From: JASBZA01 sp964345295
GTDB lineage: Bacteria > Bacillota > Clostridia > Saccharofermentanales > Fastidiosipilaceae
Direction: 5' to 3'
Length of the DNA: 41,983 nt
Assembly: GCA_964345295.1 (NCBI GenBank)
Contig: CAYFQG010000011.1
Location: 1 to 41,983 of the forward strand
Below the pieces are notes generated by a model that made no database searches, had not been told where the DNA came from, and saw only the letters and a program-made list of their open reading frames with translations. Shown one piece after another: positions 25,477-34,128 of this stretch (its first letter is position 1; each line of letters opens with the position of its first letter). Both the position numbers and the translations under genes were made by a program.

Positions 25477-26099
25477 TACTTGATAACCTTGTTCTCCCTA
25501 AGTTCATCCAAAGAAAGACTAAAGGCCGGCATGAAATCTCGGAGGAAAAGTTCGACTTCAGGCATAGCCAATTCCTCTAAGCGTTTCAAAGTGGCTTCTT
25601 GGGCTTCTTGAAACTCCTGATTTCCCTGTTTCAGTTCACTCATGCATTTGGCCAAAGCCGACAACTTGTCCGCCGCCTTGACCAGCTTGAGCATAACTAA
25701 GACTTCTTCCGAGTCGGCCTCGGGATTTAATAAAGCTTCATAAGAGGGTCTTAAATCTTCGGGTAAGGAGTTCAACAGATCTTTTACCGCCAAGTCTTCA
25801 ATCCTCTTATAGGCCTTGGTCAGATCCTCTTCCTGATACTTAACCGGTGTCGGCAAGTCACCCGTAATAACCTCGGACAGGTCGTGATAAAGCGCCATGC
25901 CCAAGACCTTCTCCGCTGAAACCTGCGGTTTCAAATCCGGGAAATGGGTCTGTCTAATAAGAGCCAGACCATGGGCAATCACCGCCACGAGAAAAGAATG
26001 CTCGGCCAGGTTTTCTTCCTGAGCATTGCGCATCAAGGACCAACGCTGGATATAACGGGTCCGGTCCGCCATAGCAAAAAAAGCATTTTCCTGTACCAT
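25476..26099 (-). CDS. YfbR-like HD-domain 5'-deoxynucleotidase
   Basis: A 207-residue HD-superfamily hydrolase close to E. coli YfbR, which dephosphorylates deoxyribonucleoside 5'-monophosphates. Metal ligands are His34 (in AEHSFLVAV), His72-Asp73 (YHDLSEVITGD) and an aspartate in AADKLSAL. The pattern RWSLMRNAQEENLAEHS is diagnostic for this group. It lies 19 bases after pcrA and overlaps the decayed glucosaminidase start by one base. A dNTP-pool role fits its linkage to a repair helicase, but that is inference. Exact substrate unproven. Confidence 0.85.
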   Translation of the reverse strand: MVQENAFFAMADRTRYIQRWSLMRNAQEENLAEHSFLVAVIAHGLALIRQTHFPDLKPQVSAEKVLGMALYHDLSEVITGDLPTPVKYQEEDLTKAYKRIEDLAVKDLLNSLPEDLRPSYEALLNPEADSEEVLVMLKLVKAADKLSALAKCMSELKQGNQEFQEAQEATLKRLEELAMPEVELFLRDFMPAFSLSLDELRENKVIK

Positions 26100-26118
26100 C
26101 TAAAGTCTCTCTTTCTCC

Positions 26119-28593
26119 CTAGGCCGGCCCTAATTTTGCCATATTGGCCAACATTCTCTTATCCCCGGCCTTGTCGAAATGGATAAGCAAAAGCGCGTCC
26201 CCTGCCACAGGTTCCACGGACTTAATGGTGCCCAGACCGTACTTAAAGTGACGGACCCGGTCGCCCTTATGAAGCTGGTCGGCCTGTAAGGCTCCGGCTC
26301 CGGGCGTTTCAATCTTTACTTTAGGCTTAGACTCCGTATGGTCCGGAATCGTTCTTCCGCCGGAGCCGGATGCGAATCTCTGCCTGTCCTGCCTTAAATC
26401 TTTTACTTGCTGGCCCGGTCTTTCATAAGTCGAGCGACTCGGGTAATCCGAACCGAAGCCATAATCGTCTCCTCCGAACCTGGACCCGATCTCGTTATAG
26501 GTATGGTCAGGTAATTCTTCTAAGAAACGAGACGGAATATAACGTTCGGTCCGTCCGAATAATAGCCTGGTCGAAGAGGTCGATAAATAAAGCTTTTTCC
26601 TGGCTCTGGTAATGGCAACATAGGCCAGGCGCCTTTCTTCTTCCAATTGAGAAGGATTCGCAATCGAGCGATAGCCCGGGAAAATACCTTCCTCCATACC
26701 CACCACAAAGACCTGGTTAAACTCCAAGCCTTTGGCCGAGTGGATAGTCAAAAGGCTCACGTGCTTATCCTCTTCTTCTTCATCTTCCTTGTCCAAATCC
26801 GACTGCAAAGCCGCCTGGTCCAAGAAACGCAAGAGCGTATCGATAAGGGCTTCGGGAAGGTCTCCCCCGGCCAAACTCTCCGCACGGATATCACGTTCAC
26901 CGGCCAAGTCTCCTAATTCGTCAACCGTAAAATCCCATTCTTCGGTCACATCACCGGATTCTTGGAAGGTCACCGCTTCGGATAGGAGTTCTTTCATGTT
27001 CTCCAAACGACTGATGGCATCCTCTTTGCCCTTGTCCTGCTGGTCGATGATATCTTGCATGAGACCGGACTCGTCTTGCACATATTCAATGTATTCGGCC
27101 AAAGACATCTTATCGGCCAAAAGGGTCTTCTGCATACGAGCGATAAGGGCCACAAATTCTCTTATTTTATTCTGAGCACGACTCAAAGAGGGATAGTCTT
27201 GGATATGAATACAAATATCCATAATAGACGTTCCCGCCATAGTCGCCAGCCTCTCCAACTCATCTAAGGTCGCCTCACCGATGCCCCGTCTGGGCGTCTG
27301 CACGGCCCGCCTGAAAGACACACTGTCTCTGGGGCTGGTAATAAGATAGAGATAGGCCATGGTATCTTTAATTTCTTTACGGTCAAAGAAGCGTAGGCCG
27401 CCGTAAATCTTAAAGGGGATACTGTTCCGTTGTAAGGCAAACTCCAGGTTTCTGGAAAGTGCATTAATCCTATATAAAATGGCAAAGTCATCGTAAGAAG
27501 CCTTTCCGCCTCCGACCTGCCTTTTAATCTCGTTAGCGATAAAGAGGGCTTCCTCCTGCTCGCTTGAGGCATTGAGGCGGATGATTTTCTCGCCCTCTCC
27601 TTGGTCGGTCCACAGCTTCTTGGCCTTACGGCTCTGATTGTTGCCGATAACCCGGTTGGCCGCTTCCAAAATATTGCCGGTCGACCGGTAGTTTTGTTCT
27701 AGCTTAATAATTTTGGCCCTCTTAAAATCTTTCTCGAAGTCCAAAATATTCTGTATGTCCGCCCCTCTGAAAGAGTAGATGGACTGGTCGTCATCACCGA
27801 CCACACAGAGATTACCGTGCTCCAACGATAAAAGGCGCACCAACTCATACTGAGCCTGGTTGGTATCCTGGTACTCGTCTACCATGATGTATTGGAAGCG
27901 CGACTGATAGATTTGCAAGATTTCCTTGTTCTGCTTAAAAAGTAAAACGGCATAATAAAGCAGGTCGTCAAAATCCATGAGGTTATTTTGACGCAACATA
28001 TCCTGGTAGGCCTTATAAATTAAGGCTACCTTCTCTTTCCAATATTCGCCTTGGGCCTGCACCTTGTACTCGTCCGGTCCAATTAAGCGGTTCTTAGCCG
28101 AAGAGATCTGGTTGTGGACACTTCTGGGATCGAAGGTCTTCTGATCTAAATCCAAAGACTGAATAACACCCTTAATTGCGGCCTGCTGTGCCCCCGTATC
28201 GGCAATGGAGAAATTTCTCGTAAAACCTAATTGATCGGCAAAACGGCGCAAAACACGGGCCATCATGGAATGGAAAGTTCCGATCCACATGCCCTGGCTT
28301 TGGCCCTCACCTAAGAGGTCCTCCACTCTTGTCTGCATCTCTCGGGCCGCCTTGTTGGTAAAGGTAATGGCCAAAATCCGTCTGGGTGATATCCCCCTGA
28401 CCTGGACCAAATAAGCTATACGGTGGGTAATGACTCTGGTCTTCCCCGATCCTGCCCCGGCCAAAATCAACAAGGGCCCTTCATCATGGAGGACCGCCTC
28501 CCTTTGCGGAGGGTTTAATCCCTCCAGAAGGCGGTCCTCCCAATCATGTCCTATCGCTTGTGCGTCAGCGTAAAATGCAAATTCGTCCGACAT
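26119..28593 (-). CDS. pcrA: ATP-dependent DNA helicase, UvrD/PcrA family
   Basis: A superfamily 1A 3'-5' helicase of 824 residues used in repair and in removing RecA or stalled transcription complexes. Walker A AGAGSGKT is at residues 45-52, motif II DEYQDTN near 238-244, motif III GDDDQSIYSFRGA, motif V-like LTIHSAKGLEF, and motif VI LAYVAITRARKKLY. The C-terminal ~55 residues (LHKGDRVRHFKYGLGTI) form the Tudor-like domain known to bind RNA polymerase in PcrA. The unusual N-terminal extension of about 22 residues precedes the core. It is one base downstream of hpf. Confidence 0.95.
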   Translation of the reverse strand: MSDEFAFYADAQAIGHDWEDRLLEGLNPPQREAVLHDEGPLLILAGAGSGKTRVITHRIAYLVQVRGISPRRILAITFTNKAAREMQTRVEDLLGEGQSQGMWIGTFHSMMARVLRRFADQLGFTRNFSIADTGAQQAAIKGVIQSLDLDQKTFDPRSVHNQISSAKNRLIGPDEYKVQAQGEYWKEKVALIYKAYQDMLRQNNLMDFDDLLYYAVLLFKQNKEILQIYQSRFQYIMVDEYQDTNQAQYELVRLLSLEHGNLCVVGDDDQSIYSFRGADIQNILDFEKDFKRAKIIKLEQNYRSTGNILEAANRVIGNNQSRKAKKLWTDQGEGEKIIRLNASSEQEEALFIANEIKRQVGGGKASYDDFAILYRINALSRNLEFALQRNSIPFKIYGGLRFFDRKEIKDTMAYLYLITSPRDSVSFRRAVQTPRRGIGEATLDELERLATMAGTSIMDICIHIQDYPSLSRAQNKIREFVALIARMQKTLLADKMSLAEYIEYVQDESGLMQDIIDQQDKGKEDAISRLENMKELLSEAVTFQESGDVTEEWDFTVDELGDLAGERDIRAESLAGGDLPEALIDTLLRFLDQAALQSDLDKEDEEEEDKHVSLLTIHSAKGLEFNQVFVVGMEEGIFPGYRSIANPSQLEEERRLAYVAITRARKKLYLSTSSTRLLFGRTERYIPSRFLEELPDHTYNEIGSRFGGDDYGFGSDYPSRSTYERPGQQVKDLRQDRQRFASGSGGRTIPDHTESKPKVKIETPGAGALQADQLHKGDRVRHFKYGLGTIKSVEPVAGDALLLIHFDKAGDKRMLANMAKLGPA

Positions 28594-28594
28594 C

Positions 28595-29155
28595 CTAATA
28601 GTCCGGATTTAAGACGCCATAGTTGCCGTCGCGACGCTTGTAGACTAAGTTGACCTTGCCGGTCTCTCCGTCTAAGTACAGGAAAAAGTCATGGCCCATG
28701 AGTTCCATTTGCAAGGCAGCTTCTTCGTGATTCATGGGGCTTAAGGGGAAGGTCTTGAAACGGAAAGTCGCACCGTTCAAATCACCGGCTTGGCTTTCGG
28801 GTTCCAATTCGGCTTCCACATCCGCTTCTTCCAGGAAGAAATCTTCCAAGTAAGCGTAATCTTTCTTTCTCTTCTTTAGCTTGGACTTCTGCTTCCTAAT
28901 CTGGCCTTCCAAAACCGCAATCGCAGAATCCAAGGCGGTTAAAATATCTTCGTCGGTCTTCTCTGCCCTAAGAATGTGTTTCTTCACATTGATGGTTATC
29001 TCGACCTTGCGTAAGTCTTGGCCATCTTTACTGCACTTGACTTGGCATGAGGCAGTCTCGTCGAAATACTTGTCAAACTTCTCCATCTTCCTCCGGATGC
29101 GTTTCTCCAACTGAGGACCTACTTTAAGTCCGACACCGAATATCTCAAGTTTCAT
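28595..29155 (-). CDS. hpf: Ribosome hibernation promoting factor, long form
   Basis: Long HPF joins 70S ribosomes into inactive 100S dimers in stationary phase. The 186 residues comprise an N-terminal S30AE domain (about 1-100, MKLEIFGVGLKVGPQLEKRI) and a C-terminal dimerisation domain of about 55 residues (TFPLSPMNHEEAALQMELMGH). The long form is normal for Bacillota. The ATG has an AAGGAGGT site and a good promoter upstream. It leads the pcrA operon. Confidence 0.95.
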   Translation of the reverse strand: MKLEIFGVGLKVGPQLEKRIRRKMEKFDKYFDETASCQVKCSKDGQDLRKVEITINVKKHILRAEKTDEDILTALDSAIAVLEGQIRKQKSKLKKRKKDYAYLEDFFLEEADVEAELEPESQAGDLNGATFRFKTFPLSPMNHEEAALQMELMGHDFFLYLDGETGKVNLVYKRRDGNYGVLNPDY

Positions 29156-29185
29156 ACCAGTACCTCCTTCATGGACTATATGTTT

Positions 29186-29214
29186 ATTTTACCGAACCTT
29201 AACATGCCTTTCAA
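29186..29214 (-). promoter_or_regulatory. Sigma-A promoter for hpf and the pcrA operon
   Basis: On the minus strand TTGAAA (29209-29214) and TAAAAT (29186-29191) are 17 bases apart, about 30 bases upstream of the hpf ATG. Spacing and hexamers are near consensus. It is the only good promoter seen for the eight-gene unit that ends at 20006. Confidence 0.7.
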
Positions 29215-29248
29215 TCGTTCTTGACACGCGCCCAGTCGGCAAAAGCTT

Positions 29249-29395
29249 TTACAGGCCGCTTCCGTCGAAAACCGGGATAAAGCTTTCTTTGGCCGTATCA
29301 CCTTCCTGGATAAAGCCGTTCTCGATTCCGATATCTATAGCATAGTCCACAATTCGGTCATAAATCTCGTCGCTGATTTTCCGGTTAAGTTCCGG
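29249..29395 (-). pseudogene. Remnant of a PflX-like radical SAM protein (C-terminus)
   Basis: In a frame different from the permease remnant, 48 codons run from PELNRKISDEIYDRIVD through IENGFIQEGDTAKESF to a TAA at 29249. This resembles the C-terminal end of PflX-type radical SAM proteins (homologues of pyruvate formate-lyase activating enzyme). The first part, with the CxxxCxxC iron-sulfur motif, is absent. It abuts the permease fragment, so a deletion joined the two. Family assignment of so short a tail is by memory and should be searched. Confidence 0.65.
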
Positions 29396-31017
29396 GTAAG
29401 CTCGTTTTCCAAGCCCACGGCCTGCATAATGGCCACCTGACTTTGGTCTTGGATAGCTTCGGCCACTTGCTTGTAATAGATAACCAGGAAAACACCCAGG
29501 ATTAAAACGATGGAAAGGAAGATACCTACGAAAAGGATGCCGCCGTTTAGCTCATAGATATTTTGTCTGTGCTGGTCTCTAATACTGATATCCATACTAT
29601 AATTTTCACCCGAATCACGAAGCACGTTTTCGACGATCGTTTCGACTTCACCTTCCGGTACCGTCTCCGCATCCTCAACATCAAAATTCAGTGTACGGAC
29701 CAAGGCCGGCTTAAAGACTTGATTCTCAGTTTCTTGGACATTTTCCAAATAATTTCGTGCTATATCCTGCAAAACATCGTCTTCCGCGACTAAAATTTTC
29801 ACCGTATCAATGGCATAGATAGAGGGAATGGATAGCTCAGCACGTTTCACCTTATAAGTCTTATCCCCTATTTTCAGATTGTCTAGTCCTTTTAAAATTT
29901 CATCGTTATTGGCGCCCACCACCAGCTCATCGGACGCAATAGTAAAGTCCTTATCGAACATTTTGTTGTATGCATCCACGTTGTGAAATAAGAAAAGATA
30001 ACCGGTCAGTAAGTTGTTTTCCGCCTCTAGCACCAATTCTTTATCGTGGGAAATGGAGCCCGGGCAAATCATCTGACTGTCACGGTGGACATTCTTAAAG
30101 TAGGGACTGGCTTCCAAGTCCTTTTCTAAGGCCAAAACTTGTGTCTTAATCTCTTCTTTCGCCTGGCCATGCTGGTCTTCATCAAAGACCAAATCCAGTT
30201 TGTAGTCTTGAGGATAATTGGATTTCAGAGAATCTTCCAGGGAGATATAGACACCGCAAGATACGGCAACTACCAGTATAACACCCGTCGATAAGACGGC
30301 CAAAGAAGCCAGAGAGTTTGTATTAGACCTTAGCTTGTATAGCATGCCGGAAAAGGAAATAAAGTTAGAGGGCTTATAATAAAGTCCCTTCATGCTTCTG
30401 AGCCCTTTAAAAATCAGGGCCAAAATATTATTGGTAACTAAATAAGTCCCTATAATAACCAAGATTGTTGCGATTACGAAGACAAAAACAGATGTGACGA
30501 TATTAAAGGTCGACCGGGCCAACTGATATCCGCTAAGAATTAAGCCCAGGCCAAAGACACCCAGGATGACTTGCCAATAGGACTTTCTTTGCTTTAATCC
30601 CGACTTATCCTGCTTTAACTGCTCAATGGCCCTATCTAAATTTAAGCTAAATAAGTTCCAAAAAATCAAAACAACAGCCAGGCCCGCTAAAACAGCGGCA
30701 TTGATAGCCAAGGCTTTGGCCGAAAATGGAAAAGCACTCAGGCGAACATCATCGTATTGGAGCAAACGATTCAATAAAACAAAGAGCACCTTGCCGAGTA
30801 AGAAGCCGACACCGGTCGACAGGGCCAAAATAAAAAGGCTGTTTAAGACGGTTTCTACGGCCAAAATCAGGCCCACATCTCGACCTTCCATACCATAAAT
30901 AGCATAGAGCGCGAATTCCTTTTGTCTTTGGGAAAAGGCAAAACGGCTGGTATAAAGATAGAAAATCGCCACGAAGACGCCCATGATCACCGCTCCGGCC
31001 ATCATGAGACGCACCAA
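29335..31017 (-). pseudogene. Remnant of a BceB-type ABC permease
   Basis: An open frame of 560 codons covers most of a FtsX/BceB-like peptide-antibiotic resistance permease. It contains RQKEFALYAIYGMEGRDV, a helix cluster, the linker YYKPSNFISFSGMLYKLRSN, a large extracytoplasmic domain (about 235-475) and a following helix FVGIFLSIVLILGVFLVIYY. It lacks the first ~60 residues, including the first helix. The last two helices are also missing: about 17 residues after IMQAVGLENELTR are read from the PflX remnant. Both ends are deletion junctions. A full BceB has about ten helices with the domain between seven and eight, so function is unlikely. Confidence 0.85.
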
Positions 31018-31198
31018 TAGTAGCCGTTATAAGAAGGGAGGGTAATATCCAAAAGGACCAGGTCGGGCTGAAGCGCCTTAAATTCATCCAAAACCCTTGA
31101 AAAATCCCGGCAAAGACTCACTTCCAAGTCCCACTTGCCAAGCCTTCTTGTAAGAGTCTTGCTATAGACGGATCGTCTTCTAGCAGATAAATATGCAA
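31004..31198 (-). pseudogene. Remnant of a BceR-type response regulator (N-terminus)
   Basis: The minus strand starts at a TTG (31196-31198), with AAGGAG upstream, encoding HIYLLEDDPSIARLLQEG. After a frame change near 31136-31146 it continues KWDLEVSLCRDFSRVLDEF, then LVLLDITLPSYNGYYWC, and ends at the junction with the BceB remnant. The phospho-acceptor aspartate and acidic pair are kept. The YNGYYWC end matches BceR-like OmpR-family regulators. The DNA-binding domain is missing. A deletion has apparently removed the rest of this gene, a sensor kinase gene, a BceA ATPase gene and the start of bceB. Confidence 0.8.
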
Positions 31199-31236
31199 AA
31201 TACGCTCCTTCGCTACTTTTCGAACTATCCGATTGT

Positions 31237-31261
31237 AAAAAAGAAGCCCTCCGAAGAGGGC
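31237..31261 (-). terminator. Rho-independent terminator after gap
   Basis: On the minus strand GCCCTC-TTCG-GAGGGC forms a perfect 6-bp stem closed by a stable UUCG tetraloop, followed by TTCTTTTTT (forward A run at 31237-31242). It lies 38 bases after the gap stop codon. Confidence 0.9.
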
Positions 31262-31298
31262 CTCTTTAAATCAGCTAAACTTAGTGTTTATAAGCAAC

Positions 31299-32366
31299 TT
31301 AAGCTTCGTGATCTGCAACATAGCGGAGCAGGTCAACAACACGGTTGGAATAACCCCACTCATTGTCATACCAAGAAATAATCTTGAAGAAGTTCTTCTC
31401 ACCCTTGAGGTTGTTGTCCAAGGTAGCGGAAGAATCGTAAACGGAAGACAGAGGATGGCCGACGATGTCGCTGGAGACGATGTCGTCCTTGGTGTATTCC
31501 AGTCTGCCCTTGAGGTAGGTCTCGGAAGCCTTCTTCATAGCAGCGTCGATTTCTTCGATAGAAGTTTCTTTCTCGGTGGTCACGGTCAAGTCAACAACAG
31601 AACCGGTGATAACGGGAACACGGAAAGCCATACCGGTTAATTTACCCTTAACTTCAGGTAAAACCTCACCGACAGCCTTAGCAGCACCGGTGGTGGTAGG
31701 AATAATGTTCGTAGCAGCAGCACGGCCTAAACGAGGCTTCTTAACGCTTACGGAGTCAACACAGTGCTGAGAAGCGGTGTAAGCATGGATGGTGGTCATG
31801 AGGCCCTTCTCGATGCCGAAGCCTTCCTTCAACAGAACGTGGACAACGGGTGCCAAGCAGTTTGTAGTACAAGAAGCGTTCGAAATAACATTGTGCTCCT
31901 TGGGATCGTATTCATTTTCGTTAACGCCCATAACGATGGTCTTAACGCCGCCCTTACCGGGAGCAGTCAAGAGGACCTTCTTAGCACCGGCTTGGATGTG
32001 ACCTTCTGCCTTAGCCATATCGGTGAAAGCACCGGTAGACTCGATAACATAGTCAACACCTAATTCTTTCCAAGGAAGCTCAGCCGGAGTCTTAGCAGCA
32101 GGAACGCAAAGAATTTCATCACCGTCTACTACGAAGATATCGTTTACTTCCTTATCGGGAGAGCTCTTCTTCGTGGTGATCTCACCGTTGAATCTGCCTT
32201 GAGCAGAGTCATACTTAATCTGATAAGCGAAATAGTCTGCATCAGTATTGAAGTCCGCTACAGCTACCAGGTCAATCTCTTTACCTAAAAGACCTTGGTC
32301 ATGCATTGCACGGAAAACTAAACGTCCAATACGGCCAAAACCATTAATACCAACTTTAATTGCCAT
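31299..32366 (-). CDS. gap: Glyceraldehyde-3-phosphate dehydrogenase, glycosomal-type
   Basis: The NAD-dependent glycolytic enzyme that phosphorylates and oxidises glyceraldehyde-3-phosphate. The 355 residues include the dinucleotide motif GFGRIGR at 9-15. The catalytic Cys166 lies in SNASCTTNCLAP and His194 in TIHAYTASQ. It is about 20 residues longer than typical Bacillus or Streptococcus enzymes. It carries features of the class that includes trypanosomatid glycosomal GAPDH, such as DADYFAYQIKYDS, CVPAAKTPAELPW and SVSVKKPRLGRAAA. This suggests a lineage different from common Bacillota GapA, possibly by transfer. The ATG has an AGGAGG site. It is a single-gene unit with a promoter and terminator. 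Confidence 0.96.
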   Translation of the reverse strand: MAIKVGINGFGRIGRLVFRAMHDQGLLGKEIDLVAVADFNTDADYFAYQIKYDSAQGRFNGEITTKKSSPDKEVNDIFVVDGDEILCVPAAKTPAELPWKELGVDYVIESTGAFTDMAKAEGHIQAGAKKVLLTAPGKGGVKTIVMGVNENEYDPKEHNVISNASCTTNCLAPVVHVLLKEGFGIEKGLMTTIHAYTASQHCVDSVSVKKPRLGRAAATNIIPTTTGAAKAVGEVLPEVKGKLTGMAFRVPVITGSVVDLTVTTEKETSIEEIDAAMKKASETYLKGRLEYTKDDIVSSDIVGHPLSSVYDSSATLDNNLKGEKNFFKIISWYDNEWGYSNRVVDLLRYVADHEA

Positions 32367-32424
32367 ATAATCCTCCTAAAACAATAAAAAAAACTAACAA
32401 TTCGGTACTAAATGCACCTTTGCT

Positions 32425-32453
32425 ATGATAATAAAAAAACGAAACAAATTCAA
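32425..32453 (-). promoter_or_regulatory. Sigma-A promoter for gap
   Basis: On the minus strand TTGAAT (32448-32453) and TATCAT (32425-32430) lie 17 bases apart with a T-rich spacer, about 60 bases upstream of the gap ATG. Confidence 0.65.
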
Positions 32454-32544
32454 TCCAAATGCAACGTTTGACTGTGAATTTCTTGTGAAATAGGCTTTTT
32501 CTCTATTTTGACAAGGTAGAATCAAGCTCCCGGCCACTTATAGG

Positions 32545-34062
32545 CTACTTTTTCGAATCCTGATCCGGGTTCGAGTCGTCTTCTTCCTCATCATCCGCCG
32601 ATGAATCTTCATCGACCCTTCTAAAATGTAAGAAACGCTTGGTCGTATCCCAGGCTTCTTTCTTAATCTGGTCGGCTTCTTGTTCCTGCATATCCAGTTC
32701 TCTCTCGAGCTTATCTAAGTCGAAAGGCAAGATAGCCTTGGGCGGCTTCTTCTCCTCTTCCTTAGTAGAGCCGTTTTTTTCCTCATCTGTAGAAGGCGTC
32801 TTCTCTTGCCGGTCATCTTCCCTTGCTGCCTGACCTTTAGAAGTAGCAGGTTCTTCACGGGAAATCCCCATAACCTGATCGGCATCGGCTTCTTCCATAC
32901 CATAGAGAATCTTATTTTCGTCAATGCCCTTTTTGCGGACACGGTCGGACGACCAGGACCTTATCAGGACGTAGAAGACCGAGAAGGCCGGCACGGCCAA
33001 AAGAAGGCCGACAAAACCGAAAGCTTTGGACCCGAAAGTCACCGCAAAGAAAACGAGCAAGGACGGCAGGCCTACGGACTTACCAACCACTCTGGGATAG
33101 ATGAAATTACCTTCCAGCTGCTGGATGATAAGCAACATCAAAAGATAAGCTATACCTTGAATAGGCGACTCCACGAAGATGAACAAGGTACCGAAGGCAC
33201 CGAAGATAAGCGCGCCGAAAATCGGAATAAGCTGCCCTACGGCAATCATGACACTGATGGTCAAGGCATAGGGGAAGCCGAATATCTTCATACCGATAAA
33301 GTTCAAAGTACCTAAGATAAGGGCCTCCAGAACCGAACCGCCGATAAAACGCGAGAAGACACGGTTAACCAGGCTGAAGAACTGAACTAAGCGGTCTACG
33401 ATGCGTTCGGGGAAAGCCGCATAATTAAGCTCTCTCATATTACGGCCGATAGATTCTTTACGAAGCAGGAAGTAAATGGCGAAAACCAGACCTAAGAATG
33501 TATTAAAGAAACGGCTAAGTACGGACGAAAGCCAAACAAAAGCCGAGCTGGCCATGTCCGTAGTGGCCTGATTCAGCCAATTAATGCCGCGTTGAATCAG
33601 ATTATTGACCGAGAAACTGGAAGTCTGCAGCCATTTCACAAAGTCCGAATCATTGGTATCGAGCTTGGCCACCCAATCCTGAAAGTCCTTAATCGTGCCC
33701 GGAAGCTTATTACCGAAGGAAATAATGGTATTCACCAAGTCAGGCAAGACCAAGAAGATAATGGAGCCGATGATACCGAAGAAAATCAAGAAAGCCAAAA
33801 TCATGGAAATGGGACGGCGGATTTTCTGCCTAATCTTGTCGCCTCTCTTCCACTTCTTAGAAAACAGTAAGTTCTCCAAACTCCGCATGGGAAGGTTCAC
33901 CACAAAGGCAATAAAGGCCCCGATAAAGAGCGGTGAGAAAAAGGAGATAAAAGAGCTCAGGAAACGCGGTATGAAGTCCAGGCGCTGCATAACCCAGACC
34001 ATGGCCAATGTGATGGCGACCAGTGATAAGATACCTTTTTTCGTCTCGGAAGTTAGCTTCAT
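32545..34062 (-). CDS. AI-2E-family (YhhQ/TqsA-type) membrane protein
   Basis: A 505-residue PF01594 family membrane protein. These include putative autoinducer-2 exporters and Na+/H+ antiporters; the substrate here is unknown. I choose the ATG at 34060-34062 (MKLTSETKKGILS), with AAGGAG five bases upstream, in place of one ten codons earlier. About eight hydrophobic segments occur between residues 10 and 370. Positions 370-505 are a strongly charged, low-complexity cytosolic tail rich in Glu, Asp, Lys and Ser. The tail is longer than usual for the family. The gene is between mfd and gap on the same strand. Confidence 0.87.
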   Translation of the reverse strand: MKLTSETKKGILSLVAITLAMVWVMQRLDFIPRFLSSFISFFSPLFIGAFIAFVVNLPMRSLENLLFSKKWKRGDKIRQKIRRPISMILAFLIFFGIIGSIIFLVLPDLVNTIISFGNKLPGTIKDFQDWVAKLDTNDSDFVKWLQTSSFSVNNLIQRGINWLNQATTDMASSAFVWLSSVLSRFFNTFLGLVFAIYFLLRKESIGRNMRELNYAAFPERIVDRLVQFFSLVNRVFSRFIGGSVLEALILGTLNFIGMKIFGFPYALTISVMIAVGQLIPIFGALIFGAFGTLFIFVESPIQGIAYLLMLLIIQQLEGNFIYPRVVGKSVGLPSLLVFFAVTFGSKAFGFVGLLLAVPAFSVFYVLIRSWSSDRVRKKGIDENKILYGMEEADADQVMGISREEPATSKGQAAREDDRQEKTPSTDEEKNGSTKEEEKKPPKAILPFDLDKLERELDMQEQEADQIKKEAWDTTKRFLHFRRVDEDSSADDEEEDDSNPDQDSKK

Positions 34063-34094
34063 ATGAGCTCCTTGCTTTTGATCTAATGGCATTT

Positions 34095-34103
34095 ATGATA
34101 GCA
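34095..34103 (-). promoter_or_regulatory. Possible extended -10 promoter for the AI-2E-type gene
   Basis: On the minus strand TGCTATCAT fits an extended -10 (TGnTATnnT) in the mfd/AI-2E gap, 33 bases upstream of the ATG. No good -35 is visible. Confidence 0.4.
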
Positions 34104-34128
34104 CAACCAAGACCTTTTCATGGCACAA

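Noticed and set aside
29335..31017. Intact FtsX-family permease gene
   Set aside because: Its ends belong to two other broken genes, and the first and last helices of a BceB permease are absent.
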